DNA of 64,000 nt from CAWVSB01 sp046710535 (GCA_046710535.1 JBKEHH010000007.1:62001-126000); one strand, 5' to 3'. Positions 29,045-38,475 are shown, numbered from the stretch's first letter. A program made the numbers and translations. Notes: generated by a model not told the origin, from the letters alone.

Positions 29045-29602
29045 CTAATTACTGTCAATAGCAATGACTAAAGTAGAAATAATTTTATAGTAACTAAAAA
29101 TAACGACAAGGAAAAAAATGAATAGGAGCATCTCATGCTTAAAATGATGGCGCAGGTAGAAATAGCGGTCTTTATGGTGCAGCACGTCCATTAATTCATC
29201 GACGAAGCGAATAGAAAGAAATGTATCGATAACAGATAAGAAAATAACAATCCAATATGGATAAGGGTTGGTTAATATGACTTTTATGAGTTGGGTAAGA
29301 AAGGTAGTCTCATAAAATTCACTGAAATACATTAAGCAAAAAACATTGATCAATATAGCAATCGCCCATACAACTATTTCCTATAATATCATGCTGATAC
29401 CAAATATAAGCATCAGCGGGAAATCTAATAAGAAGCCAGCATCGGCAACTGGTATGCATAGTACAAAAAAGCTCCATGTTATTAAGGCTGCTATACTTCC
29501 AGTTAATAAATCATACTGATAGGTTAAATACATAAAATAAAAAAATAACAGCAAACATAGTAATAGAAACTTTATTAATACCTGGTGACGAGGATGCTTC
29601 AT
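29045..29602 (-). pseudogene. Four-helix membrane protein of unknown function, in-frame TAG
   Basis: The frame from 29602 encodes two or three membrane helices (LIKFLLLCLLLFFYFMYLTY; AALITWSFFVLCIPVADAG) and stops at TAG (plus 29381-29383). The same frame continues as EIVVWAIAILINVFCL and carries further helices to 29045, including a soluble loop with DELMDVLHHKDRYFYLRHH. A single Trp or Gln codon changed to TAG would explain the split. I do not recognise the family. Confidence 0.6.
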
Positions 29603-29715
29603 GGCCTTCTTATTAACCTGGTTTGTTGATTAATTGTTTGCTTATACAGTCTAGTGATTAATAGGTTCGTCAGATGAAAAATTTATTGATGTGACGATTT
29701 TACTTGGAACTCAAT

Positions 29716-29901
29716 TTATTCGCCTGAGCTATCACGCTCATGTTCTATATTATATTGAGCTCTTACCGGCACATAAATTCCCTCGTTAGCAATTTGGATC
29801 TCAAATTTCTCACCACTTTTTAAAGCGTCTGCTAGACGGCGAAGCTTTGAAACGAATTTAGCAGTAGAGTAATCTTTTTCTATATCACGTTCCTCTTTCA
29901 T
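29716..29901 (-). CDS. Amphi-Trp domain-containing small protein
   Basis: 61 residues. The sequence from DIEKDYSTAKFVSKLRRL through FEIQIANEGIYVPVRAQYNIEHE matches the amphi-Trp domain family, small proteins of unknown function common in halophilic archaea and bacteria. The family's conserved Trp is not obvious here. Its neighbour dps suggests a stress context. Confidence 0.65.
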   Translation of the reverse strand: MKEERDIEKDYSTAKFVSKLRRLADALKSGEKFEIQIANEGIYVPVRAQYNIEHERDSSGE

Positions 29902-30021
29902 TATTGGGCCTACTAAATAGAAGTGGAAGAGAGTGTCGTCATCTCGCTAGGCTGAAATAAACCCAGCGAAAGGGATGCTCAGTCCGCGTGGATATCACGC
30001 GGGCAGTCGAGTCTGGCTTGA

Positions 30022-30495
30022 CTACGTTTTTGCTGTTGCTCTTAACATCCACGCTGTTTTTTCATGTATGCGCATGCGATCAGAAACTAACGATGCTGTT
30101 GATTCATCATCAGCAGCTTGTGCTATTTTCAATACTTCACGGGAGGTCTTAATGACTTGTTCATGACCTTTTGTTAGCAGCTCAACCATCTCTGCTGAAC
30201 TCGGAACACCATCTACCTCTTTAATGGAGCTGAGTTTTGAAAATTCTTTATAAGTCCCAGGTGCCGGCACATCAAGCGTTCGAATACGTTCAGCAATATC
30301 ATCGACAGCAATTGCCAATTCCGTATAGTGCTCCTCAAACATTAAGTGCAATTCACGAAAGTGTAATCCCGTAACATTCCAATGAAAATTATGGGTTTGT
30401 AAATATAGCGTGTAAGAGTCTGCTAGAAGTTTCTTTAAACCTTCAGAGATTTCTGTTCTATTTTCTTTGCTTATACCGATGTCTATAGCTGTCAT
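30022..30495 (-). CDS. dps: Dps-family ferritin-like DNA-protection protein
   Basis: 157 residues of a four-helix bundle. The ferroxidase-site residues of Dps appear in THNFHWNVTG and HLMFEEHYTELAIAVDDIAERI (His, His, Asp, Glu). Dps dodecamers oxidise Fe(II) with peroxide and protect DNA in stationary phase. Ribosome site GAGGC before ATG 30495. It lies in the minus-strand accessory run between a decayed membrane gene and the amphi-Trp gene. Confidence 0.9.
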   Translation of the reverse strand: MTAIDIGISKENRTEISEGLKKLLADSYTLYLQTHNFHWNVTGLHFRELHLMFEEHYTELAIAVDDIAERIRTLDVPAPGTYKEFSKLSSIKEVDGVPSSAEMVELLTKGHEQVIKTSREVLKIAQAADDESTASLVSDRMRIHEKTAWMLRATAKT

Positions 30496-30552
30496 TTTAT
30501 AGCCTCATATTTAAAGTTATGATGAATTGTTAATTCTTGCTTAGTGACGAAT

Positions 30553-31019
30553 TTAGCTAACGGTCGTCATCGCTTGGTCTCTTTTATTTTTTAGAATGCA
30601 ATTAATCTTATAGTCAAAATATAATAGTGAAAGCCCAGTTGTCCAAAAGCCATGAAAGCATGTATTTTTTTCACTATCTAGATAGCAATATGTATTCAGT
30701 CTATTTCTTGCTTTAAAGCTCCATAGAATAAGCATTGTTATTCCAGTGGTATCTACTAGTTTACTAAGCCACTCTATGGGATGTCCTTTCTCAGCAAAGA
30801 AACAGGTAATAAATAGAAAAAGCGAAGCATATAAGATAACAATTAGTGAGTTTATGAAGCCAACATATACTGTTTTCTATTGTCGACGGCAGAGTTTATT
30901 ACGGTCGATCGACTTTGAATATAATAGGCAAAATAGACACCGTAGGTAATTACGCCCAAGCTGAGTAGCTCCCATATACTTTGGTTTTTTAAATGTTCTA
31001 TAAATCCCTTATTTCTCAT
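30553..31019 (-). pseudogene. DUF4234-like membrane protein, frameshifted
   Basis: The N-terminal part from ATG 31019 (MRNKGFIEHLKNQSIWELL, then LSLGVITYGVYFAYYI) is typical of DUF4234. Near 30855 the frame moves: GFINSLIVILYASLFLFITC and ITMLILWSFKARNRLNTYC continue the protein in another frame to 30553. One indel explains it. The start lies only a few bases after a GTTAGGA core site, as expected for the first gene of an integron cassette. Confidence 0.6.
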
Positions 31020-31025
31020 ACTTTG

Positions 31026-31117
31026 TCCTAACAACTAAAACTAAGGAGGTATGCTGTCAGTTAAAGTGTATATCTGCTGTGCGGCCTTGCTGCGAGCGCT
31101 GCCTGTGGTTTTTAGAG
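31026..31117 (-). repeat. attC-like site, degenerate
   Basis: On the minus strand the 3' core GTTAGGA (31032-31026) lies just before the start of the DUF4234-like gene. A 5' core-like CTCTAAA overlaps the stop codon of the GNAT gene. The interval contains GC-rich imperfect palindromes (GGCAGCGCTCGC region). The 5' triplet AAC is lost, so recombination is unlikely. Confidence 0.35.
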
Positions 31118-31651
31118 GGCACTTGTGGATACCGCGAATACTAGGTCGTTCTGTATCTCGCCGCCGATGTGGAATTCATGACTTCCCACTTCTTTAAACC
31201 CAAGCTGTCTATAAAATGCGATAGCTTTTAGGTTTTCTTCCCATACCCCAAGCCAGATATTTTCATGGGACATCGCATAAGCTATTTTTCCGACTCTGGA
31301 AAGTAATTGCCGGCCGACCCCCAAACCATGGCTCGACTTATCAATATATATTCGCCAAAGCTGTGCTGAAATGTCCAAGCTGATGGTCTTCGGGATTGGA
31401 TTCAAGCGGAGCTGAGCATAGCCGACCAATAGTTGGTCAATCTCTACCAAAAGGGTTGTTACATTAGGGTCCGACAATTGAGCCTGTTGCTGGCTACTGG
31501 TAAAACTTTCCTTGATATATGACGCCAAAATATCAGCAGACATGCTGTCAGCGTAGGCTTGATGAAATAGCTTTGCCGCTAAATGAGATAGTCGAAGCGC
31601 ATCTTTGTTATTGCCGATCGATATAACTATTTTTCGTTCAATATCGGTCAT
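31112..31651 (-). CDS. GNAT-family N-acetyltransferase
   Basis: 179 residues. The acetyl-CoA loop is RIYIDKSSHGLGVGRQLLSR (Q/RxxGxG/A-like), followed by IWLGVWEENLKAIAFYRQLGF, the classic end of the fold. Substrate unknown. The stop codon lies inside an attC-like core, which suggests it entered as a gene cassette. Confidence 0.85.
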   Translation of the reverse strand: MTDIERKIVISIGNNKDALRLSHLAAKLFHQAYADSMSADILASYIKESFTSSQQQAQLSDPNVTTLLVEIDQLLVGYAQLRLNPIPKTISLDISAQLWRIYIDKSSHGLGVGRQLLSRVGKIAYAMSHENIWLGVWEENLKAIAFYRQLGFKEVGSHEFHIGGEIQNDLVFAVSTSAL

Positions 31652-31973
31652 GTTTAAGAGTGCCTCCTAATACTGAGAGCAAGGATATTGTCATTCAGTT
31701 AAAGTTTTATAGCTTGTTGCATAGCATTATTAGATCCTTGTGCTCGCCACAGCAGTGACCCCGTCATTTACCTCTGTGCCCGTATAACATTACCTTAGTT
31801 CACGTTAACTTATTCTTTGTTGATTTTTTATCGGCAAAATCTACAACCGTTGCAGTATTGGCTGTAGGATTGATGATCGCAGGAAAACCCAAAAATACGG
31901 TAACCAATTTAGCATAGAAGTCAGCCGTTTAGCTCTTATCTCTCTGCTGAGCTGACGCTTGATACTCTTTGCG
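31652..31973. other. Spacer with a coding remnant
   Basis: A minus-strand stretch (31800-31928) is open and codon-like (DFYAKLVTVFLGFPAII then ATVVDFADKKS) with no start codon and a stop just upstream. It looks like the end of an unidentified decayed gene. The rest holds nothing I can name. Confidence 0.25.
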
Positions 31974-32240
31974 TCAAAGTTTTTCGGCCGGTTCTTCCTT
32001 TTTATCTTCAGCCTTTTTAACCCGTATTTTATTACTTCCGACAGTTTTGTTGTTGAGGTTTTTAGTTGCGGCTTTTGCTTCACCTGATTTTGGCATCTCA
32101 ATAAAAGCAAAACCTTTAGATGCTCCACTAACGCGGTCGATGACTAACTTGCAAGATTGTACGACCCCAAATTCTTGAAATAAAACTGTTAGTTCTTGTT
32201 CTGTAGTTGATCGATCTAAGTTACGTACTAATAATTTCAT
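31974..32240 (-). CDS. RRM-type RNA-binding protein
   Basis: 88 residues, one RNA-recognition motif. RNP2 is KLLVRNL at the very start and RNP1 is SKGFAFIEM; the tail is Lys/Glu-rich. Such single-RRM proteins are common cold- or stress-induced RNA binders in cyanobacteria and marine proteobacteria. Confidence 0.85.
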   Translation of the reverse strand: MKLLVRNLDRSTTEQELTVLFQEFGVVQSCKLVIDRVSGASKGFAFIEMPKSGEAKAATKNLNNKTVGSNKIRVKKAEDKKEEPAEKL

Positions 32241-32460
32241 ATAGTTTCCGATTGGTAATTTTTCGTTATGAGTTAATTTAATATATTGCTATGAGACCTG
32301 CGACGTTACAGCCATCAACCTATGTGCGGTGTGATTTTATAATTTCTCAATCACTGCGCGATAATAAAAAGTATTCGGTTGATCGGAGGACTTCTGCGCA
32401 ATCATAAGCTTTTGCTGATCTTTATTTTTTCAGAAGTAATTTATCAATCTTATTTAACGG

Positions 32461-32790
32461 CTATTCAGGAAAGTACATTTGTGTAATAAGCTCAACATAC
32501 TCCCTTTTCGTCACCTTAAAATTAATATGTGGAGGTCGAACCCATCCCAGCGCAACTGGATAAGAACCAGGCAATACCGTCTAAAATTTGAATTCTCCAT
32601 CTTTACCGGTCTAAACTATGGCCCAGCCCTGAAATTTTTCGTCCGCCGGTGCTAGGTTAGAATCATGTGGCTGGCGATATTTCCCGGCCGCCTTAGCTTG
32701 CCACATATCAATAGTAGCGTTCTCTACAGGGAGCCCCTCTGTGTCAACAATACTTCCATAGACAAAGATATGCTCTTCCAATGCCTCCAT
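32461..32790 (-). pseudogene. Intradiol ring-cleavage dioxygenase remnant
   Basis: Translating the minus strand from 32790 gives FVYGSIVDTEGLPVENATI, DMWQAKAAGKYRQPHD, then TAG, TGKDGEFKF, a second TAG, and TVLPGSYPVALGWVRPPHIN. This is the conserved core of intradiol (protocatechuate/catechol-type) dioxygenases with two premature TAG codons, and probably a truncated C-terminus. Clearly dead. Shows that catabolic genes once sat here. Confidence 0.75.
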
Positions 32791-32861
32791 GTTACTATTA
32801 TCAACGGTGATAAGATAAAAATCTTTATTTTTTTACGCAATTACTGGGTGGAACGGCCCCT

Positions 32862-33119
32862 TTATTTCGGCCGTCGTCGGTTGGCTATTGCGGAGTGGCT
32901 GATTACTCCAACCGTATCTAGAGCCCCAGCTTTGCCTAGCTTTCTATTGACATCCACTATATCAATAAGAGACGAACCTGCTCTTAGTTGAGTTAAACCA
33001 ATATCATCTGCTAATGGGCGCTCTACAACACAGCCTAAAACAGCACAATAGAAATTAATAAGAGCTATATTTTGTTCGGTGCGTAGTAAGATGTGATCTA
33101 TCGCCCTTGGTTTTGTCAT
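32862..33119 (-). pseudogene. VOC (glyoxalase-like) protein, C-terminally truncated
   Basis: 85 residues. AIDHILLRTEQNIALINFYC then VLGCVVERP matches the first beta-alpha-beta unit of VOC proteins, including the metal His; about half of the fold (residues 70-130, with the second metal pair) is missing. Starts directly after a GTTTAGC core-like site. Probably non-functional. Confidence 0.6.
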
Positions 33120-33280
33120 ATAGTTCTTGTGGCTAAACCTTTAGGCAGATAGCGCTAGCGACGCAACAGACGGAACCCCTGTGTGCGCCACTATTAGACA
33201 GTTTTGGCCACAATAAAACCATGGTCATTTACTGTATATTAAAATTGTTAACTAAAATCATCTTTCAGATAAATTTTCTT

Positions 33281-33661
33281 TCACACTGGCTTTTTATCCA
33301 AGCTCCAAATTCCCGCACCGCGCACCGCAACGAATAAAAAGATAAAACAAAACAATGTCGATATTTCGCCACCATTCGCTATCGGGAAAAAGTTATTTAA
33401 ACCATGTGCCATCCAATAGGCTACTGCCATTGTACCGCTACAAATAAATGCTACTGGGCGCGCAAATAGACCAATCATAATGAGTGTGCCACCAATCAAT
33501 TCAATGCCGGCAGCAGCAGTCATCAGGGGGTTTAGTGGCCCATAAGGAAAATCAATCGGAAAATTAAAAAACTTTTGTGCACCATGCCAGATGAATAAGA
33601 ATCCACTCATTATTCTTAATAGGGCATATGACTCTTCTTGGTAATTATCGAGAAATTTCAT
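33281..33661 (-). CDS. DoxX-family membrane protein
   Basis: 126 residues with four membrane helices; ALLRIMSGFLFIWHGAQKFF and GGTLIMIGLFARPVAFI are DoxX hallmarks. DoxX proteins are small quinone-related or redox membrane proteins of unclear role. Ribosome site GAGGC before ATG 33661. Confidence 0.85.
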   Translation of the reverse strand: MKFLDNYQEESYALLRIMSGFLFIWHGAQKFFNFPIDFPYGPLNPLMTAAAGIELIGGTLIMIGLFARPVAFICSGTMAVAYWMAHGLNNFFPIANGGEISTLFCFIFLFVAVRGAGIWSLDKKPV

Positions 33662-33730
33662 GGTTACAGCCTCACAATATTATTAGTAGGAGATTTAATA
33701 TGTCATCTTATACTACTATTTTTTATTTTT

Positions 33731-33755
33731 CATATAGTTGTAAATCAACTATATG
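33731..33755. terminator. Perfect hairpin CATATAGTTG / CAACTATATG
   Basis: 10-bp arms around a TAAAT loop, followed on the plus strand by ATTTTTTTG. It looks like a terminator for plus-strand transcription, but no plus-strand gene lies ahead of it; on the minus strand it separates the DoxX gene from its upstream neighbour. Confidence 0.45.
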
Positions 33756-33775
33756 ATTTTTTTGTTAATGCCAAT

Positions 33776-34066
33776 TTATATAGCGTTGTTAGCCTGGCCA
33801 AATTGATTTTCTAGAAATTGATATGATGTATTGAAGTAGTAACTACACCAAGCGACAATTCCTAACCATTTCAGCTCGTCTTCGAAAAAATACTTCCAAT
33901 GCCCAAGTACTTGGATCCATTGTTGAAGAATGGAATCGATAACAACAGAAAAACCAAGTAACCCAAGCGCCAAATCTAATAAAGAGACATGTGTTGTTAA
34001 AATAAGTTGTTTAAAAGTGATTAAATAAGTACATAAATTGACTGCTAAAATCGCATAGATAATATT
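33776..34066 (-). CDS. Small membrane protein of unknown function, no clear start
   Basis: The frame is open from 34066 to the stop at 33776 (97 codons) and encodes helices IIYAILAVNLCTYLITF and LDLALGLLGFSVVIDSIL plus a soluble end LGHWKYFFEDELKWLG. No ATG is present; a TTG at 33973 gives 65 residues. Probably a gene with a lost 5' end. Confidence 0.4.
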   Translation of the reverse strand, partial: NIIYAILAVNLCTYLITFKQLILTTHVSLLDLALGLLGFSVVIDSILQQWIQVLGHWKYFFEDELKWLGIVAWCSYYFNTSYQFLENQFGQANNAI

Positions 34067-34318
34067 TTAATTCAAGTCGAGATACTTCGAGGCTAGCGTC
34101 TCCTGACCTATACGCTTTAATTATCGATAGATTGGTAGCTAACTGCTGAAAAATCGCAATCCGTGAATACGGGCATTAACTGGGGCGCTGCAATTTAATG
34201 CAAGCGATACTTCATCAGAGCAAAAGTTATCATGAGGTTGTGATGGCGCTACTAAAAAGTGGGTCGGCACCGGTTGCAGTAAATAGGACTAATAAGATAA
34301 ATAAGACTAGTGAACAAT

Positions 34319-35329
34319 CTAAATTTTCACTATTCCCATATCGGCTAGGCTTTTTGCGCCAGCGATAATAGCGTCTTGTGCCGAGCGAGGCTGCCAGCCG
34401 ATTGATTTTGCTGCACTAATATTAGCAGTCTTAATCTTGTTGGCTTCATCCTTAAACATTTCCATTTCTGTGAGGAAACACGACAAAATTGAGAACAAAA
34501 AATCAGGCATTTCGCGGCTAGAAATTTTCCTTGTTGGGAATTCCTTAGTCAGTAGCTGCACCACTTCTTTTAACCACATAAATCCATTGGCACACAGAAA
34601 ACGCTGGCCTATTGCAGCAGGCGACTCATAGGCTAGCCTATGCAAAACCGCTACATCACGTACATCAACAAGTTCAAAGCCTATTTTTGGAATCAGAGTG
34701 AATTTACCTCTCAGTATGTCACTCAATATTTGCAATGATGAGCCAAGGTCTTTTCCCACAGCAGGCCCAAACACTATACCAGGGTTAATCGTCGACAAGT
34801 TGATAGCGCTATCTTTGACAAAATCCCAAGCGGCTTTCTCAGCAATTGTTTTACTCTGAAAATAAGCAGGTAGTTTCGGCGCAGCTAAGTTTGTCCAATC
34901 CTGCTCAGTGAACTCTCTATGTTTGTCCTTATGACCGAACATCATTGCCGCAGCTGATGAGGTAAGTACAACGCGTTTTATGCTCTGTTCCTTAGCTGCC
35001 CTTAGCGCATTCAGCGTGCCTTCCTTAGCGGGCAGAATAACTTCGTTTGGATCTTTGGGTTTATCGGCAGGAATCGGCGACGCTACATGAAACAGTCCGT
35101 CGCAGCCCATTGCGGCTTCCGACCAACCATCAGCGCTCAGCAATTCAGCTTGGGCAAATTCAATTTCAGCTGCCTTGTCTGTGTGCTTTGCGAGCATCGC
35201 TCGTAACTGAGGTACCTTATCAAGGTTGCGAACCGTGCCTCGAACCTGATAGCCATGAGCTAGAAGATCAACAATACAATGACCAGCTATAAAGCCTGAC
35301 GCTCCAGTAACCAGAATTTTCTCAGATAT
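34319..35329 (-). CDS. NAD-dependent epimerase / dihydroflavonol-4-reductase-like, ATA at expected start
   Basis: The conserved N-terminus EKILVTGASGFIAGHCIVD (cofactor loop GASGFIA) continues upstream of the first ATG at 35197, so the true protein is about 336 residues. At the position where ATG is expected there is ATA (plus 35327-35329), preceded by GAGAGAAAACT, a fair ribosome site. Catalytic residues follow: TSSAAAMM and YFQSKTIAEKAAW (YxxxK). Either AUA is used as start, or the gene is silenced by a start-codon mutation. Substrate unknown. Confidence 0.75.
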   Translation of the reverse strand: MSEKILVTGASGFIAGHCIVDLLAHGYQVRGTVRNLDKVPQLRAMLAKHTDKAAEIEFAQAELLSADGWSEAAMGCDGLFHVASPIPADKPKDPNEVILPAKEGTLNALRAAKEQSIKRVVLTSSAAAMMFGHKDKHREFTEQDWTNLAAPKLPAYFQSKTIAEKAAWDFVKDSAINLSTINPGIVFGPAVGKDLGSSLQILSDILRGKFTLIPKIGFELVDVRDVAVLHRLAYESPAAIGQRFLCANGFMWLKEVVQLLTKEFPTRKISSREMPDFLFSILSCFLTEMEMFKDEANKIKTANISAAKSIGWQPRSAQDAIIAGAKSLADMGIVKI

Positions 35330-35526
35330 AGTTTTCTCTCGATACAGCCTCAGCTATAAACACAGGAAGTGTTAACTGTAGGTTTTTTTTATTAAATAAC
35401 TAGTTCTATATTGTAGCGGTCAACCAAGCTTTGACAAGATTTAGTCGCCAGGTTAGGCCGCGCAACCAAGCAGTGTTGTGCTGTAATTTAGCAACGAATT
35501 TTGTTACGTTATTTTGAATATTAATC

Positions 35527-35955
35527 TTAGGCACTTGTACAATACACTGCCCAAATATGCATCAAGCTTAGCTGACAGTCGCAATCCAATTTAGATTGCT
35601 CAATGCCCCATTGTTGGTAATTGTCTATCGTGAAATCACCAAACTCTTTCGATGTAAGCGCGTTAGGGTAGTGGGCGAGATCACCTTCTATGCAGCCTGT
35701 ATAGTACCCAAAAATAAGTGAATCCAAATCATCCGCCGCGGTACTACCCCAAGCGCCACTGAATTCTCCCTTATCGTACCTATATATAAATGTATTATTA
35801 TCTAAAATTATATACTCGCTCAGCCCTTCAAGCGCTGGCTCCTGTCCTTTCAAAAAACATTTAGGTAATGTTTCCGTAGGCGTGATCGATTGTAACTGCA
35901 TTGAACGATGAGCTAGTGTTAAGGCGGTATCAACCAGTACACACTTGAATTCCAT
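35527..35955 (-). CDS. Hypothetical protein in an attC-bounded cassette
   Basis: 142 residues, no recognised family. Contains an aromatic-rich centre (YIILDNNTFIYRYDKGEFSG) and ends in CDCQLSLMHIWAVYCTSA. ATG 35955 lies a few bases after a core-like GCTAGGA, and the stop codon overlaps GCCTAAG, so both ends look like cassette borders. Confidence 0.5.
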   Translation of the reverse strand: MEFKCVLVDTALTLAHRSMQLQSITPTETLPKCFLKGQEPALEGLSEYIILDNNTFIYRYDKGEFSGAWGSTAADDLDSLIFGYYTGCIEGDLAHYPNALTSKEFGDFTIDNYQQWGIEQSKLDCDCQLSLMHIWAVYCTSA

Positions 35956-35960
35956 GATAT

Positions 35961-36021
35961 TCCTAGCGCCTCTGTTCAGCGGCAGTCATACGTGTGTCCC
36001 CAAATTTTTTACACATTAGGT
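35961..36021 (-). repeat. attC site with mutated core triplets
   Basis: Minus strand: 5' core ACCTAAT (36021-36015) contains the TAA stop of the GFA gene; 3' core GCTAGGA (35967-35961) precedes the next start codon by a few bases. The cores are complementary over CCTA/TAGG, but the invariant AAC and GTT are AAT and GCT, so it is probably inactive. Confidence 0.5.
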
Positions 36022-36408
36022 CTGCTCTTTATATTGTGGCTGATTATCTACTATTTCGAACCAACTGGCCTTCGAATCGGTATATATGTGATATCTGCTG
36101 TCACAGCTAAAATCAGTGTCGATACTTCCCATACGTAATCTACGAATCTCTGGCATATCGCTTCTGGCACTATAAAGCGGGCTTCCACAGTTCGAACAGA
36201 ATGCCCTTACTTTAATATCACTGGTTTGAAATTCTTTAATAAACTCAGTGCCAGTAAATTCCAATTTATCTGTTTCTACAGGGCTATTAGTAGCGAACGC
36301 CCCGCCTTGAGCTTTACGGCATTGAGAGCAATGACACATAGCTATTTCTTCGATCACACCATTATATTTATAGCTTACTTTACCGCACAAACAACGTCCA
36401 TTTAACAT
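36016..36408 (-). CDS. GFA-family zinc-binding protein
   Basis: 130 residues. RCLCGKVSYKY, MCHCSQCRKAQGGAF and FCSNCGSPLYSA provide the CxC, CxxC and CxxC zinc ligands of the glutathione-dependent formaldehyde-activating (GFA/CENP-V) fold. Most members are not formaldehyde-activating; role unknown. The stop codon lies in an attC core. Confidence 0.85.
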   Translation of the reverse strand: MLNGRCLCGKVSYKYNGVIEEIAMCHCSQCRKAQGGAFATNSPVETDKLEFTGTEFIKEFQTSDIKVRAFCSNCGSPLYSARSDMPEIRRLRMGSIDTDFSCDSRYHIYTDSKASWFEIVDNQPQYKEQT

Positions 36409-36524
36409 TACAGCTCCAATTTCTAATATTTATGATGCCTACATAAATGGGCCGGCGAAAGGTAGTTTCAGCGCAATAAAAGTGCCCCGATTTTTGCTGC
36501 GTTTATTAGCTGATAGCGCTATCA

Positions 36525-36827
36525 CTACTCACATGCTCCCTGCTTATATTCGGTTACTTTACTATCTGCACAAGCTGTACAGCCAGTCGCATAAGTTATT
36601 TCTTCAGTTGACGGGCAAGGGGTAGTAACGCACTGAACCGCTATAGCTTTAATCGCGCAGACAGGATTGTACTCACGAGTACAAATCTCTGGCCTAGGGT
36701 CTTCACACTGGGTAAAACGGGGGTCGCGTTCTTGTTTATTTTCAGCCTCAGTTATTGTCGAGCTAGAACATGATATGCAAAGCAACAGAGCACTGGAAAT
36801 TGTTATTAAGCTAATTAGTTTCTTCAT
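36525..36827 (-). CDS. Lipoprotein with a Kazal-like Cys-rich domain
   Basis: 100 residues. Lipobox-type ending LLLCISCSSS in the first 22 residues, then PEICTREYNPVCA, a Cys-rich insertion (VQCVTTPCPS) and TYATGCTACADS with a final GAC. The order matches Kazal-type protease-inhibitor domains. Likely anchored in the outer membrane and could block host or predator serine proteases (inference). Ribosome site AGGAAC. Confidence 0.65.
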   Translation of the reverse strand: MKKLISLITISSALLLCISCSSSTITEAENKQERDPRFTQCEDPRPEICTREYNPVCAIKAIAVQCVTTPCPSTEEITYATGCTACADSKVTEYKQGACE

Positions 36828-36842
36828 TCTATGTTCCTATAA

Positions 36843-36895
36843 TTTTAGCAAACGCTTCATGCCGCAGCGCGTTAGCGCGTCCACCCTCGCTAATT
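36843..36895 (-). repeat. attC-like site, degenerate
   Basis: Minus strand: the 3' core-like GCTAAAA is identical to that of the site at 39853-39925 and is followed by the same ATTnTATAGG context. The inside folds as GGACGCGCTAACGCGCTGCGG. The 5' core is weak (AATTAGC). Confidence 0.3.
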
Positions 36896-36918
36896 CTTGG
36901 TTTGCACTTATCCTACCT

Positions 36919-38084
36919 CTAACGCTTAGCCATCTCCCAGGCATTTCGCGCTCCTTCTGTCCTAATGCGTCGGCGACCGCTGTCATCGCTTGAAACGTCT
37001 GCCAATGTCATCCGAATGTCGTCGCTGACATCACCATCAAGGTAGTAACTGTGCTCGACCATGCCGTTAATAATTGGGCTGCAATCGACTTGATGCACTT
37101 TTTCATGTAACTGACTTAGATGCGCTGCACCATAAGCGCCGAGTCGGTCGGGGTTACCTTTAGAGTAGTCGCTGACCCGTAATGCAGCATCGCCCCGATT
37201 GAAGTATATATTGACGCCCTTAGCAAGCTCATGCAGGCGGCCCAGCGGTTGGCCTTGTTCAAGCACGTTGTCATTAACGTCTGGTGCACAGGCAAATATT
37301 TGATTGAATAAGCGTGGCATGGTGCCTCCCGGAGTGAAGTCAGCAATCCGCTCGACAGCATTCTGCATTACATAATTGCCCATTGAATGACACAATACAT
37401 TCATCTCACTATTGCAAAGCTCGCCACCGTTAGTTCGTACACGGGTACGCTCTTTCATCAGAAAATCGCGAAATTTCAAAAAAGCACGACCAACCGATGG
37501 ACCTGATGCTCGGCCATCGCAACGGTCAGACTTGTAGGAAACGAATGGTAACGCCTCACCGTTAGAGGGCCAGGAAAACAGCACCACAATTTGCTTACGC
37601 CACTAAAGGAGCCGCGGCGGTTGAGCATTTCTTGAAGTGCCAGCGCGCTGCCAACGGCCTCATTCCATGCAACGTTGAAACCGTGAATATAGACCAGCAC
37701 ATCAGCACCGCGCGCCATCGCCCGTTGGAGTTCCGCAAACATCGCTTCGGAGCCGTATTTGGCATTAGCAGATTGGTTAATATCAGACGCTAATCGGTCG
37801 AGTTTTTCTCGATAGGCCGAAATCTTAGTACGCCTCGGCGTGTTGGCTAACTCACTAAGATATCCCGACAGCTGATTGCCGTCGCCTATTCCAAATCCAA
37901 CATTTTCTCTCAGACACTCGGCCAACTTATTCTCGTCGGCATCAACTGTGACCTTGCCGAAGCGTAGATTTTCCATTCCATCAGAACTAAACTTTTTGCC
38001 ATAGCCGCGCGGATTCCAGCGCGTATAGCCGCGTCCAGCTTCGTGCCCACGATTGGTTGCATAGTAGAGTTTCAGTTTTCTCAC
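36919..38084 (-). pseudogene. DUF900-type alpha/beta hydrolase, frameshifted
   Basis: Starts at GTG 38084 with a strong AAGGAG site (MRKLKLYYATNRGHEAGRGY, then DVLVYIHGFNVAWNEAVGSA). Around 37600-37625 the frame shifts, and VVLFSWPSNGEALPFVSY continues in another frame with the nucleophile region VLCHSMGNYVMQNA and the acid/His part to 36919. One indel restores a protein of about 388 residues. Related DUF900 lipases act on unknown esters. Confidence 0.7.
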
Positions 38085-38176
38085 GATCTTCTCCTTAATG
38101 CTCAGTGTTGGAAAGTAAATCTGCCTCGTCTAATCTCTTGATTATCTACTGCTTTTAGTTCTCTCAACATACTTTA

Positions 38177-38221
38177 AAGTAACATAGCGTCGCAAACACA
38201 AAGGTACTTAGTTTGTTATTC
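38177..38221 (-). repeat. attC-like site, short
   Basis: Minus strand: GAATAAC (38221-38215), containing the stop codon of the preceding small gene, and GTTACTT (38183-38177), with GCGACGCTAT in between. 45 bp is shorter than usual attC sites, hence low confidence. Confidence 0.3.
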
Positions 38222-38456
38222 ATCGATTGCGTCTATAAAGCGTTGTTTTATAAGCTCACCAGTAAAATCACCCTCAAAGTGAGGTGTTGAGAGATTCAAA
38301 GCATCCCAGTTTCGGGCACTTGACGTCCAGATCTCATATTCGGAGGACAACCAAGTAAGGGTTGTTGAGGGGCGATGCAGGCACACCTATCACTAACGGT
38401 AGCGCTGTTAGTCGAGCTGCAACCGGAGCGCCGCATGCACATCCATCGTGTATCAT
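38216..38456 (-). pseudogene. Small cassette gene, frameshifted, unknown function
   Basis: ATG 38456 lies 7 nt after a strong GGAGG. The first frame reads MIHDGCACGAPVAARLTALP and PLNNPYLV; after about 38340 a second frame reads EYEIWTSSARNWDALNLSTP and FTGELIKQRFIDAIDE to 38216. Joined by one indel they make about 80 residues. No family recognised. Confidence 0.45.
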
Positions 38457-38475
38457 TTCAGAACCTCCAACTGTG

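Noticed and set aside
31779..31810. Short pair of core-like sites (GTATAAC … GTTAACT) as attC
   Set aside because: Only about 30 bp apart, with no room for the two stem arms.
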